Translations under genes and position numbers: made by a program
Notes under the pieces: model-generated
What the model was told of the DNA's origin: nothing
The model's database searches: none
What the model saw: only the letters and a program-made list of their open reading frames with translations
NCBI GenBank assembly: GCA_001940855.1
Contig: MSGS01000007.1
Location: forward strand, 1 to 64,000
Reading direction: 5' to 3'
DNA length: 64,000 bases
Source: Christensenellaceae bacterium Phil1
Lineage (GTDB): Bacteria; Bacillota; Clostridia; Christensenellales; CAG-138
Part shown: positions 42,410 to 51,265 of the stretch, piece after piece
How positions within the stretch are numbered: the stretch's first letter is position 1
Layout: the number at the start of each line of letters is the position of its first letter

Positions 42410-42437
42410 ATTATAACACCGCGGCAGTTTTTTTCAA
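42410..42437 (-). promoter_or_regulatory. Promoter of response regulator 1
   Basis: TTGAAA (42432-42437) and TATAAT (42410-42415), 16-bp spacer, minus strand, in the 88-base gap after histidine kinase 2. Both boxes are strong, so system 1 can be expressed apart from system 2. Confidence 0.75.
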
Positions 42438-42465
42438 ATCCCGCCGCAGCTATTTGCTATATACT

Positions 42466-44226
42466 TCACACTTTGTTCGTATTCGTTCCCGTGCTTTGGC
42501 GCTTGGTAACGGTAAAGCTGAATACGACGCGGCCGCCCTTGCTTTCAGCCCATATGCGCTCGCCCATCAGCTCCATTATTTCCTTCGCTATCGCAAGGCC
42601 AAGGCCCGTGCCTTCGCCGGTATGCGCCCTGTCCGCCTTATAGAACCGCTCAAACAGATGGTCTATGTCCGCTTCGGCTATTTCTCCGGGATTGGATACG
42701 CTTATGGTGTATTTATCGTCGTCCTCGTTCACGCTAAGGTCAACCTCGCCCGATGCGCTGTGCTTTATGGCATTGTCAAGCAGGGCTATGAGCACCTGCT
42801 CGCACCTGTCAGGATTGCTGTACGCCTCATGCTCGCCTTCAGGCATGGACACGGAAAGCGTTTTGCCGTTATCCTTGGCTATCGTGCCGTATCTGTCCGC
42901 AACGTCGTATATCAAATCGTTCACGCTCATTTTGCAGCGCGCTATGGCAACCGTGCCGGATTGCAGCCGGCTCAGCTCAAGCAAATCGTCTATCAGGCGC
43001 GAAAGACGCATGGCTTCGTGCTGAATATAGCCATAGTATCTCAGCCTGTCCTCGTCCTTCTTTACCAGCCCGTCGCACAGCGCGTCCGACAGGCCGCGTA
43101 TGGATGCGATAGGCGTTCTCAACTCATGGGACACGTTTGCAACGTAATCCCGCCGCGTCTGCTCAAGCCGCGCCGCCTCCGTAACGTCCTGTATCATTAT
43201 TATGGCGCCTTCGTTTTTGCCGCCCGTGCCAAGTGCGGATATTGTGAAGCGCAGCACGGCTTCCTTACAGCTTTGCTCCGTCCAGCGGCTCACGCCGTCG
43301 GAAAGCACCTGTTCCACCATGGAATGAAGCTCGCCATACATCGGCGAATCCTCTATGCTTTCGCCCTGTGCGCAGCCCATGAGCGTTACGGACGCGGGGT
43401 TGAACTGAATTATCTTTCCGCTTTCGTTAACGGCTATAACGCCCTCCAGCAGCCCGTCAAGCACGCTTTTCAGCCGGTTTCGCTCAAACGTAAGCGCGCC
43501 TATTGTGCCGCTGAGCGCGCTTGAAAGTTCGTTTAAGGAGTGGCCCAGCCGCGCCACCTCGCCGTCTCCTTTTTCAATAGCCCGCACGGAAAAATCCCCT
43601 TTTGTCATGGCTACGGCGGCTTCGTTCATCTTATTCAGCGGCTTTGTAAGCCCGCGCGATCCAAAGTACGCCACCGGCACCATTATAAGCGCCACCAAAA
43701 GCATGGCAAGCGGCAGCGATGAAGTAAGATTACCCCAGCCCGTGCTGAGCTCGTCCATTGGCTTTACCAGGAACACCGCACCCATTATCGCGCCGTCGCT
43801 TGCGGTTATAGGCTCGCCTACCACGACGCCGGCCCTGCTGCCGCCCATCATTACCACGGCGCTGACCTCTCTGCCCGCAAGCACGCCCGCAAGATACGGC
43901 GCTATCATGTTAGTGTTCGCCTCAAGCTGGTCGTTCGTAATGCTGCCGAAAAGTGTACCGTCAGCCGTATAAAGATACGGCGCAGCATCCCATATGCGCC
44001 TATCGTAATTGACTATGTTTTCAAAATCCTTGCGGCTCAGTATCCCTTCCATCAGGTCTGCCGCGCGGCTCGATATAAACTCAGCCCTCGGTATAAGTTC
44101 CTTCGTTTTCAGCTCACCATACTTCTTTATGCCCGCATAGCGAAAAACAAGCGCCGTAAGGGCGGCGCTCAATATAACCGTGAACAGCACAAGGCATACG
44201 GTTTTTATAAGCAAAGTATGCTTCAT
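42466..44226 (-). CDS. Sensor histidine kinase 2 (PhoR/ResE-like)
   Basis: A 586-residue kinase with the same plan as kinase 1: two membrane helices (about 7-28 and 168-190), extracellular domain, HAMP (about 190-243), PAS (about 250-355), HisKA with NVSHELRTPIAS and HATPase with LLDNAIKHSAS and GEGTGLGLAI. It ends soon after the ATPase domain. Its ATG shares a base with the stop of response regulator 2 (TAATG). Sensor domains of the two kinases have similar length, but the sequences diverge, suggesting different signals. Confidence 0.93.
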   Translation of the reverse strand: MKHTLLIKTVCLVLFTVILSAALTALVFRYAGIKKYGELKTKELIPRAEFISSRAADLMEGILSRKDFENIVNYDRRIWDAAPYLYTADGTLFGSITNDQLEANTNMIAPYLAGVLAGREVSAVVMMGGSRAGVVVGEPITASDGAIMGAVFLVKPMDELSTGWGNLTSSLPLAMLLVALIMVPVAYFGSRGLTKPLNKMNEAAVAMTKGDFSVRAIEKGDGEVARLGHSLNELSSALSGTIGALTFERNRLKSVLDGLLEGVIAVNESGKIIQFNPASVTLMGCAQGESIEDSPMYGELHSMVEQVLSDGVSRWTEQSCKEAVLRFTISALGTGGKNEGAIIMIQDVTEAARLEQTRRDYVANVSHELRTPIASIRGLSDALCDGLVKKDEDRLRYYGYIQHEAMRLSRLIDDLLELSRLQSGTVAIARCKMSVNDLIYDVADRYGTIAKDNGKTLSVSMPEGEHEAYSNPDRCEQVLIALLDNAIKHSASGEVDLSVNEDDDKYTISVSNPGEIAEADIDHLFERFYKADRAHTGEGTGLGLAIAKEIMELMGERIWAESKGGRVVFSFTVTKRQSTGTNTNKV

Positions 44227-44918
44227 TATCTGCTTACCTCAAACTTGTACCCAACGCCGTAAACCGTTTTTATGCTCCAGTTTACCGTTCCCTCCGCAGG
44301 CAGCTTTTGGCGTATGCGTTTTATCTGCGTATCCACCGCGCGCGTATCGCCGTAAAAATCATAGCCCCACACAAGCGAAAGTATCGTTTCCCGTTCATAT
44401 ACCTTGCCCGGGTGCGATGCAAGAAGCTGGAATATCTCCACTTCCTTCGGCGTGAACGGCACACGCTCGCCTTTTACACGGACATCATAATTGTTTATGT
44501 TTATCTCAAGGTCGTCAAAGCGAAGCACCTGCTGCGGGTGCTCCTTCGCCATGGCAAGCCTTCTCAGCACCGCCTTTACCCGCGCCACAACTTCGCGCGC
44601 GCTGAACGGTTTAACTATGTAATCATCCGCGCCCAGCTCAAGGCCAAGTATCCGGTCTATCTCTTCTCCCTTTGCCGTTAGCATTATTATAGGCACGCGG
44701 CTTTTTTCCCTAAGCTTACGGCATACGTCCGTGCCGGAAAGCTTGGGCATCATTATATCCAATATTATAAGATCAGGCTTCTCCGTTTCAAATTTTTGCA
44801 GCGCTTCTTCGCCGTCCATCGCACTTATATGTTCATAGCCCTCATTTTCCAAATACATGCCAAGGGTTTCGTGTATCATTATCTGGTCATCGCAAATCAT
44901 TATCTTCTGCGCAGCCAT
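44226..44918 (-). CDS. OmpR/PhoB-type response regulator 2
   Basis: A 230-residue regulator, receiver domain with Asp54 in LIILDIMMPKLSG and Lys in VKPFSAREVVARVKAVLRR, followed by a winged helix (about 130-230, DTQIKRIRQKLP). GGGGAGG lies upstream of the ATG. It partners kinase 2 and is driven by a near-consensus promoter. Closest relatives by pattern are ResD/WalR-like regulators; the regulon is unknown. Confidence 0.95.
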   Translation of the reverse strand: MAAQKIMICDDQIMIHETLGMYLENEGYEHISAMDGEEALQKFETEKPDLIILDIMMPKLSGTDVCRKLREKSRVPIIMLTAKGEEIDRILGLELGADDYIVKPFSAREVVARVKAVLRRLAMAKEHPQQVLRFDDLEININNYDVRVKGERVPFTPKEVEIFQLLASHPGKVYERETILSLVWGYDFYGDTRAVDTQIKRIRQKLPAEGTVNWSIKTVYGVGYKFEVSR

Positions 44919-44957
44919 ATCCTTTACCTCCCCAAATAGTGCTGTGTTTATGCTTGG

Positions 44958-44986
44958 ATTATAATAAAAAAATTCCTCACTTTCAA
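44958..44986 (-). promoter_or_regulatory. Promoter of response regulator 2 operon
   Basis: TTGAAA (44981-44986) and TATAAT (44958-44963) with a 17-bp spacer, minus strand, 40 bases upstream of the response regulator 2 start. Confidence 0.8.
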
Positions 44987-45046
44987 TACAGGTTCCCGCT
45001 TTGCCATAATTGTATTGAATTTTCGGCGCAAACGGTTATAAAGCAA

Positions 45047-45084
45047 CCGCACCTGCGCTGCTTTTTACGGCTGCACGGGTGCGG
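45047..45084 (-). terminator. Terminator after oadA
   Basis: On the minus strand CCGCACC pairs with GGTGCGG, with further inner pairing, followed by TTGCTTT. It separates the decarboxylase operon from the two-component operon promoter. Confidence 0.65.
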
Positions 45085-45111
45085 ATTCAGTCATTTATTC
45101 GATTTTACCTA

Positions 45112-46581
45112 TCAGCGGCCTATCGTTATATCCTCAACGAAAAGGTGCTTCGCGGGCAGTTCGGGATGCATGGGCATCTTCTGCGCGGGTGCCGGTGCTG
45201 CCTTGGGGGCTTCCGCCTTAGGCTCTTCCTTGGGCTTGGGGTTATTACGCTGCTCAAAGAACTTCATGGCCACCTGCGGGAACAGTGCATAGCTCAGCAC
45301 GTCCTCTTCCTGACGCATAACGTCCTTTATCTCCTCGCGGTACTTTTCAAGCTCCGGCTTGAGCAGATCCGCCGGGCGGCAGGTTATAACTTCCGCATCG
45401 CCAATGGCCTTCTTGCGCACTTCTTCATTCACCTTTCCGGGCAGTGCGCCGTATTCGCCGCGCAGCAGGGCCTTGGATTCCTTAGAGAAGGTTTTGTACC
45501 TTCCGCCGGAAACCACGTTAAGCACGGCCTGGGAGCCGACTATCTGGCTGGTAGGCGTTACCAGCGGGGGATAGCCAAAGTCCTCGCGTACGCGGGGGAT
45601 CTCCGCCAGCACATCGTAATACTTATCCTCTGCATTCAGCTGCTTAAGCTGGCTGATAAGGTTGGAAAGCATTCCGCCGGGAACCTGATATATAAGCGTG
45701 TTCGTATCAACGTTGAGCACCTTGGGATCAAGGAAGCCTTCATCCTTCAGCTTCTGCGCAACGCCGCGGAAATGCTTGGCGGCAACGGCCATCTTTTCAA
45801 GGTCAAGCCCTGTGTCGTACTCCGTGCCCTTCAGCGTTGCCACAAGGGACTCCGTAGCGGGCTGGCTAGTGCCGTTTGCAAGGGGGCTGAGCGCGCAGTC
45901 AACTATATCCACGCCCGCCTGTACGGCCATGAGATAAGTCATGTCGCCGGTGCCAGAAGTGTTGTGCGTATGCAGATGTATAGGCACGCTTATTTCTTCC
46001 TTCATGCGCTTTATCAGCGAATACGCATCATAGGGCAGCAGCAGATTCGCCATGTCCTTTATGCATATAACGTCCGCGCCCATCTGCTCCAGTTCCTTAG
46101 CCACCTTAACGAAGTAATCCTCGTTATGCACGGGGCTGATGGTGTAGCTTATGGCGGGTTCGCATATTCCGCCGTATTTCTTTGTATACTTTATGGCGGA
46201 TTCAAGATTGCGCACGTCGTTAAGAGCATCAAATATCCTTATGACATCGATTCCGTTCTCTATCGCCTTGCGACAGAACTGCTCCACAACGTCGTCGGCA
46301 TAATGCTTATAGCCCAGTATATTCTGGCCGCGGAAAAGCATCTGCAGTTTGGTATTGGGCAGCGCCTTTTTAAGCTTCCTCAGCCTGTCCCACGGATCCT
46401 CGTTGAGGAAGCGGAGGCATGCGTCAAACGTGGCTCCGCCCCAGCACTCCAGTGACCAATAGCCAATGCTGTCCAGCACTTCGCATGCGGGAAGCATATC
46501 TTCCGTGCGCATACGGGTGGCTGCCTGGGACTGATGCGCGTCCCTCAATATAGTGTCGGTAATAAATATTTTCTTGCTCAT
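45112..46581 (-). CDS. oadA: Oxaloacetate decarboxylase alpha subunit (carboxyltransferase)
   Basis: Transfers CO2 from oxaloacetate to carrier biotin. The 489 residues contain the HMGL-like TIM barrel (about 1-270, with TDTILRDAHQS and metal ligands in HLHTHNTSGTG) and the conserved PYC/OADA domain (about 290-450). The usual C-terminal biotin domain is missing; a Pro/Ala-rich tail ends LFVEDITIGR, and a separate biotin protein is encoded two genes upstream. The same fold serves pyruvate carboxylase subunit B, but the sodium-pump neighbours point to decarboxylation. AAGGAGG precedes the ATG. Confidence 0.92.
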   Translation of the reverse strand: MSKKIFITDTILRDAHQSQAATRMRTEDMLPACEVLDSIGYWSLECWGGATFDACLRFLNEDPWDRLRKLKKALPNTKLQMLFRGQNILGYKHYADDVVEQFCRKAIENGIDVIRIFDALNDVRNLESAIKYTKKYGGICEPAISYTISPVHNEDYFVKVAKELEQMGADVICIKDMANLLLPYDAYSLIKRMKEEISVPIHLHTHNTSGTGDMTYLMAVQAGVDIVDCALSPLANGTSQPATESLVATLKGTEYDTGLDLEKMAVAAKHFRGVAQKLKDEGFLDPKVLNVDTNTLIYQVPGGMLSNLISQLKQLNAEDKYYDVLAEIPRVREDFGYPPLVTPTSQIVGSQAVLNVVSGGRYKTFSKESKALLRGEYGALPGKVNEEVRKKAIGDAEVITCRPADLLKPELEKYREEIKDVMRQEEDVLSYALFPQVAMKFFEQRNNPKPKEEPKAEAPKAAPAPAQKMPMHPELPAKHLFVEDITIGR

Positions 46582-46618
46582 CCGGATTCCTCCTTGATAA
46601 GTTGCTTTTTATGTTATA

Positions 46619-47815
46619 TCAGTGTACCCAATAGAGCGAAAGCAGAACGCCCGCAGCTATTGCGGAACCTATAACGCCCGCCACATTGGGACCCATGGCA
46701 TGCATCAAAAGATAGTTGCCGGGCTTTTCCTTCTGACCGACTACCTGAGACACGCGCGCCGCCATAGGCACGGCGGAAACGCCGGCGGAGCCGATAAGCG
46801 GATTGATCTTGCCGCCGGAAAGCTTGTTCATAAGCTTGGCTATCAGCACGCCGCCAGCAGTACCGAACGCAAACGCGCATACGCCCATAAGCAGTATACC
46901 AATAGTCTGCCATGTAAGGAATATGTCAGCGGTGGCAGTCGCGCCGACGGATACGCCAAGGAATATGGTGACTATATTCATCAGCTCGTTCTGCGCGGTC
47001 TTGGAAAGCCTTTCGGTCACGCCGCATTCCTTGAGCAGGTTACCAAACATCAGCATGCCGATAAGCGGAGCCGCAGAGGGAACCAGCAGGGACACGAATA
47101 TAGTAACAACTATGGGGAATATTATCTTTTCGGTTTTGGAAACAGGCCTGAGCTGCTCCATGGATATTTGGCGTTCCTTCTTTGTGGTCAGCGCCTTCAT
47201 TATAGGCGGCTGAATTACGGGAACAAGCGCCATGTAAGAATACGCTGCAACGGCAATGGGGCCAAGCAGCTGCGGCGCAAGCCTGAGCGTTACGTATATT
47301 GCTGTCGGGCCGTCCGCACCGCCGATTATACCTATGGAGGACGCTTCCCTTACGCCGAAGTTAAATGCATTGGGGAACAAGGCGGTAAGGCCGATTGCGC
47401 CCATGAAGGCAATGAATATGCCTAACTGGGCAGCAGCACCCATGAACAGGGTCTTGGGGTTGGCGATAAGGGGGCCGAAGTCCGTGCCCGCGCCCACGCC
47501 CATGAATATAAGGCAGGGGTAAATGCCCAGTTTTATGCCAAGGTACAGATAGTCTATAAGACCTCCCTGATCGCTCAGCGCGGCCCAGTCAACATGGCCG
47601 CTGGCAAAAAGCTCGCGGTGATACATTTCCGCGCCGGGCAGATTGGTAAGCAGCATACCGAAGGCTATCGGCAGCAGCAGCAACGGCTCGAATTTCTTCA
47701 CGATGGCCAGATACATCAGCGCCAATGATATTACTATCATTATAAGTACCTTAGGATCGTTGGCTATCATGGAAAAGCCGGTCATTTCAAAAAAGCTTTG
47801 AATTGCTTCTCCCAT
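46619..47815 (-). CDS. oadB: Sodium-pumping decarboxylase beta subunit
   Basis: Membrane subunit (398 residues, about nine to eleven helices) that decarboxylates carboxybiotin and exports Na+. Family marks are [28 protein letters not shown] with the sodium-binding aspartate, and [11 protein letters not shown] near the C-terminus. The same subunit type serves oxaloacetate, methylmalonyl-CoA and glutaconyl-CoA decarboxylases; the oadA neighbour decides for oxaloacetate. It lies between the biotin protein gene and oadA. Confidence 0.94.
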   Translation of the reverse strand: MGEAIQSFFEMTGFSMIANDPKVLIMIVISLALMYLAIVKKFEPLLLLPIAFGMLLTNLPGAEMYHRELFASGHVDWAALSDQGGLIDYLYLGIKLGIYPCLIFMGVGAGTDFGPLIANPKTLFMGAAAQLGIFIAFMGAIGLTALFPNAFNFGVREASSIGIIGGADGPTAIYVTLRLAPQLLGPIAVAAYSYMALVPVIQPPIMKALTTKKERQISMEQLRPVSKTEKIIFPIVVTIFVSLLVPSAAPLIGMLMFGNLLKECGVTERLSKTAQNELMNIVTIFLGVSVGATATADIFLTWQTIGILLMGVCAFAFGTAGGVLIAKLMNKLSGGKINPLIGSAGVSAVPMAARVSQVVGQKEKPGNYLLMHAMGPNVAGVIGSAIAAGVLLSLYWVH

Positions 47816-47857
47816 TTTACTCTCCTTTCAATCGGATTTGGCAAAAGCGGAAGCCGC

Positions 47858-48352
47858 TTAGCCTATCACCAGCAGGCAATCGCCGGAGTTGACGGAAGCG
47901 CCCTTGGTGGTGTTTATGGCTATAACCTTGCCGGAAGCGGGGGCGAATATCTCGTTCTCCATCTTCATGGCTTCAAGTATGATAACAACATCATCCGCGT
48001 TCACGGTGTCGCCAACGTTTACCTTAATGTCCAGTATGTTGCCGGGCATGGGGGCGGTAACGGCGGTCTGGCCGGCGGTGGGGGCGGCAGCAGGCGCGGC
48101 TGCAGGGGCAGCGGGCGCAGCGGCGGGAGCGGGGGCCGCAGCGGGCGCGGGAGCAACAGGCGCGGCGGGCGCTACGGGAGCGGCGGGCGCGCTATACACG
48201 GGCGCGGGAGCGGGGGCGGCATACATGGGGGCCGCATTCATATAAGGAGAGGGAGCCACAAAGGCAGCGGGACGGCCGGCAACGCCGCCAACTTCTTCAA
48301 CTTCAACATCGTAAGCTGTGCCGTTTACGTTCACGATAAACCTACGCACCAT
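47858..48352 (-). CDS. Biotin carrier protein of the decarboxylase
   Basis: A 164-residue carrier. The C-terminal domain (about 92-164) has the biotinylation motif EAMKME around the modified lysine. A flexible Ala/Pro linker (about 35-90) precedes it, allowing the arm to swing between the alpha and beta subunits. The N-terminal strand (RRFIVNVNGTAYDVEVEE) resembles the start of other decarboxylase biotin subunits. CAGGAGG precedes the ATG. It takes the place of the biotin domain missing from OadA. Confidence 0.93.
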   Translation of the reverse strand: MVRRFIVNVNGTAYDVEVEEVGGVAGRPAAFVAPSPYMNAAPMYAAPAPAPVYSAPAAPVAPAAPVAPAPAAAPAPAAAPAAPAAAPAAAPTAGQTAVTAPMPGNILDIKVNVGDTVNADDVVIILEAMKMENEIFAPASGKVIAINTTKGASVNSGDCLLVIG

Positions 48353-48407
48353 TTTATTAAATCCTCCTGAAATAATCTTAATTGGTCTTTTTTTGTTCTG
48401 GTTCAGA

Positions 48408-48743
48408 TCACATTTTTGTGATCCTGGTGATACGGAAGCCCTTTATATCGCGGCCGGTATAGGCGGCGATTGCGGCGGCCACGGCGGCGTCGAACGCATA
48501 GCGATCCACCTCATGCGGATATACCACCGGGGCAGGCGCAGGCGCGGCAGGGGCAGCGGCGGGTGCAGCAACGGGCGCGGGAGCAGCCTTAGCTGCGGCT
48601 GCGGGAGCGGCCGGGGTTTTCACGGTCTTGCCCGCTATAAGGCCCATCACCTTAATGATAAGCACCAGCAGAAGCAAACCGGCAAACACCGTACCCATAC
48701 CCAGTACAAGCACGACCCACGGGTTTGTGATCATTCCATCCAT
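48408..48743 (-). CDS. oadG: Oxaloacetate decarboxylase gamma subunit
   Basis: A small membrane protein (111 residues) with one N-terminal helix (about 8-32, WVVLVLGMGTVFAGLLLLVL), an Ala/Pro linker and a short C-terminal domain. OadG holds alpha and beta subunits together. I prefer the ATG at 48743, which is 11 bases from AAGGAG, over the GTG at 48752, which is only 2 bases from it; both are possible. First gene of the operon; the 240 bases upstream contain a 12-bp palindrome and the rluB terminator. Confidence 0.88.
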   Translation of the reverse strand: MDGMITNPWVVLVLGMGTVFAGLLLLVLIIKVMGLIAGKTVKTPAAPAAAAKAAPAPVAAPAAAPAAPAPAPVVYPHEVDRYAFDAAVAAAIAAYTGRDIKGFRITRITKM

Positions 48744-48794
48744 TTGCGACACTTCTCCTTTCTAAGTGTTGATTATGAAACCGTTAAATACTTG

Positions 48795-48806
48795 TATACA
48801 TGTATA
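48795..48806. promoter_or_regulatory. 12-bp palindrome upstream of oadG
   Basis: TATACATGTATA, a perfect palindrome about 50 bases upstream of oadG, in a stretch with no gene. It could be an operator for the decarboxylase operon. No matching second site was noticed. Confidence 0.3.
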
Positions 48807-48923
48807 AGCTGGCATTTGAATGAACAATGCCCTCAAATACTCCCGTTTTCTCTTATTCTGCATAGTGTTCTTTTTTCCTGCCTGAAATGGAAATTTATTT
48901 TTCTTGATGTTAATAGAAATGCC

Positions 48924-48968
48924 AATTTTGCCCGCAATAGCTTACAAAATTCGCCTGCGGGCAAAATT
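48924..48968 (-). terminator. Hairpin terminator after the pseudouridine synthase gene
   Basis: AATTTTGCCCGCA and TGCGGGCAAAATT form a 13-bp perfect stem with a 19-base loop, 17 bases past the rluB stop. A-T pairs flank the GC part on both sides, so it could work in either direction. Confidence 0.75.
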
Positions 48969-48984
48969 TTATATAAATTTGATG

Positions 48985-49701
48985 CTAAGACAGCTCCGTT
49001 TGCCTGAGCGCATTAAGTTCCTCAGCGCTCAGCACTCTGTATTCGCCCGGCTGCATGAAGCCTATTGAAACCGCGCCTTCCTTCGTGCGTTTCAGCACCA
49101 GTGTTTGGTGCCCCACGGCTTCAAGCATTCGCCTTATTTGGCGGTTGCGCCCTTCGTGTATGGTTATATCGAATGATGTGTTGCCGTTGTGCAGCGCATG
49201 CACCTGCGTTATCTTCGCTGGGCCGGTCATCCCGTCGCCAATGTCAACGCCCTGTTCAAGCCGCGCTATTTCCGCATTTGTCAGCACCCCATCGCACACG
49301 GCGTGATATGTTTTATCCACCGTAAATTTGGGATGCGTAAGTTTATACGCAAGTTCGCCGTCGTTGGTCATAAGCAGCAAGCCTTCGGAATCATAGTCAA
49401 GCCTGCCAACGCTGTACAGCCGGTACGGAACATCCTTAAAGTAATCCATTATGGTCGCTCTGCCCTGCGGATCGGACGCGGTGCACATAACGCCGCGCGG
49501 CTTATAGAACACAAAAACGACCCGTTCTTCGGCCGGGCGCAGCAGCTTGCCTGCGTATTCCACCCTGTCGTTAAGCGGGTCTATCACCGTGCCTATCGAC
49601 GCCACCTGACCATTTACCTTAACAAGGCCAGCGCCGATAAGTTCTTCGCATTTTCTTCTGGAGGCTACTCCGGCCTCCGCCATAAACTTTTGCAGCCGCA
49701 T
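48985..49701 (-). CDS. rluB: Ribosomal large subunit pseudouridine synthase, RluB/RsuA family
   Basis: Converts uridines of rRNA to pseudouridine. The 238 residues comprise an S4 RNA-binding domain (1-60, MRLQKFMAEAGVASRRKCEELI) and the catalytic domain with the aspartate in VGRLDYDSEGLLL. The C-terminal EGRNRQIRRMLEAVGH is typical of the RsuA/RluB/E/F group. Last gene of the long minus-strand run that includes scpA, scpB and ytfJ, a neighbourhood that many Bacillota share. Confidence 0.93.
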   Translation of the reverse strand: MRLQKFMAEAGVASRRKCEELIGAGLVKVNGQVASIGTVIDPLNDRVEYAGKLLRPAEERVVFVFYKPRGVMCTASDPQGRATIMDYFKDVPYRLYSVGRLDYDSEGLLLMTNDGELAYKLTHPKFTVDKTYHAVCDGVLTNAEIARLEQGVDIGDGMTGPAKITQVHALHNGNTSFDITIHEGRNRQIRRMLEAVGHQTLVLKRTKEGAVSIGFMQPGEYRVLSAEELNALRQTELS

Positions 49702-49709
49702 TGCATACC

Positions 49710-50831
49710 CTATGCCGCCCAGCCGGACAGCAGCTTTCTTAAATACTGGCCGAATTTGAGCGAAAGGCTGTCTTCCGCGGCAAGCAGCCGCGTTTCGCCA
49801 ACCAGCTTGCCGTCCATAAGCACCCTTACACTGCCAACGTCCTCCCCTTTTTCAACAGGGGCGTTCATTCCGCTCCGCGTTTCCACTTCCGTACGTATGT
49901 CCGCGCTTTCGCCTATCCGTACTGGTATAATTATATCGTCTTTGGCCTCGGCTGCCAAGGCCGTTTTTGTGCCGCCGCTCACTCTTATCCGTGTTATGCT
50001 CTGCCCTGCGGATATTATCTTTTCCGTGCGGAACGATGCAAAGCCGTAATCAAGCATCGCCTTAGCAACGTTGAACATATCAGGGCAGCTCAGTACCGCG
50101 CCTATCAGCGTCATTCCGTCCCGCTCCGCCGCGAACACAAGGCAGCGCCCTGCGGCCTTTGTAAAGCCCGTTTTTACGCCGCAGCCGCCTTCATATTGCC
50201 ACAGGATCTTATTTTTGTTCTTCATATAGCGTATAACGCTGCCTGTGGTGGTCTTATGATACGTTGAACCCACTATTTTTCTGAAATCAGGATTCTTCAT
50301 CGCTTCCGCCGCAATAAGCGCCAAGTCATACGCCGTTGTGTAATGCTCCGGATCGTGCAGCCCGTTCGGCGTTACAAAATTTGTATTGTGCGCGCCTATT
50401 TCTTCCGCGCGGGCGTTCATCAGCGCCGCAAATGCTTCCACGCTGCCAGCCGTGTGTATTGCCAATGCCACCGCCGCATCATTCCCGCTCAAAAGCATCA
50501 GTCCATACAGCATGTCCTCCACACTCACTTCCTCGCCCGCGTTAAGATACATGCTCGATCCTTCCACGCCGTATGCCTTTGGGCTGACCTTCACCGTGTC
50601 GCCAAGAGAGCAGTTTTCTATTACTATAAGCGCGGTCATAATCTTTGTGGTGCTTGCCATAGGGAGCTTTTTATGCGCTTCCTTTGCGCATATCACAGCG
50701 CCGGTGTGCTGCTCTATCAGCGCCGCGCCGCCCGCCGCAATATCGGGCGCATTTTCGGCATATGCGCCCGCATTAAGGGCCATAAGCGCCGCCGCGGCCA
50801 GTATCAGCGCGGCTGTCCTGCGCGCGTTCAT
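49710..50831 (-). CDS. D-Ala-D-Ala carboxypeptidase, DacF/DacB type
   Basis: S11 peptidase of 373 residues with signal peptide 1-25 and motifs STTK (60-63), SGN (115-117) and KTG in GCGVKTGFTKAAG (about 218). The C-terminal domain (about 265-345) is the PBP5-type beta domain, and the end (LSLKFGQYLRKLLSGW) is an amphipathic anchor. The start at 50831 overlaps the ytfJ stop as ATGA; the track start 34 codons earlier is inside ytfJ. Its place beside ytfJ and scpAB suggests the sporulation-linked DacF/DacB type. Confidence 0.93.
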   Translation of the reverse strand: MNARRTAALILAAAALMALNAGAYAENAPDIAAGGAALIEQHTGAVICAKEAHKKLPMASTTKIMTALIVIENCSLGDTVKVSPKAYGVEGSSMYLNAGEEVSVEDMLYGLMLLSGNDAAVALAIHTAGSVEAFAALMNARAEEIGAHNTNFVTPNGLHDPEHYTTAYDLALIAAEAMKNPDFRKIVGSTYHKTTTGSVIRYMKNKNKILWQYEGGCGVKTGFTKAAGRCLVFAAERDGMTLIGAVLSCPDMFNVAKAMLDYGFASFRTEKIISAGQSITRIRVSGGTKTALAAEAKDDIIIPVRIGESADIRTEVETRSGMNAPVEKGEDVGSVRVLMDGKLVGETRLLAAEDSLSLKFGQYLRKLLSGWAA

Positions 50832-51265
50832 TCGGCAGTCTCCTCTTTGCTTTCGCCGTTTGTGCTGCCCGCCATGCGCTCTATCGCGGCAATTATCTCC
50901 GGCATCATGTCTATCAGCCTTTCCGCGCCGCATTTATACTGCGCCGGCAGCACGCGCGTGCGCCCATTCTCGCTGGTTACGAATGCCATCGGCGTAAGGC
51001 ACATGCCCGCCGCGGCAGTTCCCGCGAACGGATAGCGGCCTTCGCTTGCGTCAAGCGCGTCTCCCGCCCTTTTAACGGGCGTGGCCGCCTGGCCCATTAT
51101 GTATTCCCCTCCGCCGGACACAAAGCCCATGCTCACCTTCGATACGGGCAGCAGCACCGTTCCGTTGCCTGTTTCAACGGGAGAGCCCACTATCGTGTTC
51201 ACGTCAACCATTTGCCTTAATTGTTCCATAGTGCTCCGCATTATATTTTCCACGGGATGCGACAT
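50828..51265 (-). CDS. ytfJ: Sporulation protein YtfJ (GerW family)
   Basis: A 145-residue protein matching GerW/YtfJ, a forespore-expressed family needed for normal germination in Bacillus: N-terminal HPVENIMRSTMEQLRQMVDVNTIVG, then the glycine-rich VSMGFVSGGGEY and GTAAAGMCLTPMAFV. It has AGAGG before its ATG and overlaps the DUF2953 gene upstream by 62 bases, as is usual for this pair. It is the best single sign that the organism forms spores. Confidence 0.92.
   Translation of the reverse strand: MSHPVENIMRSTMEQLRQMVDVNTIVGSPVETGNGTVLLPVSKVSMGFVSGGGEYIMGQAATPVKRAGDALDASEGRYPFAGTAAAGMCLTPMAFVTSENGRTRVLPAQYKCGAERLIDMMPEIIAAIERMAGSTNGESKEETAE

Noticed and set aside
45079-46455. 458-residue plus-strand ORF opposite oadA
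   Set aside because: Shadow frame of a clear carboxyltransferase gene with no ribosome site.
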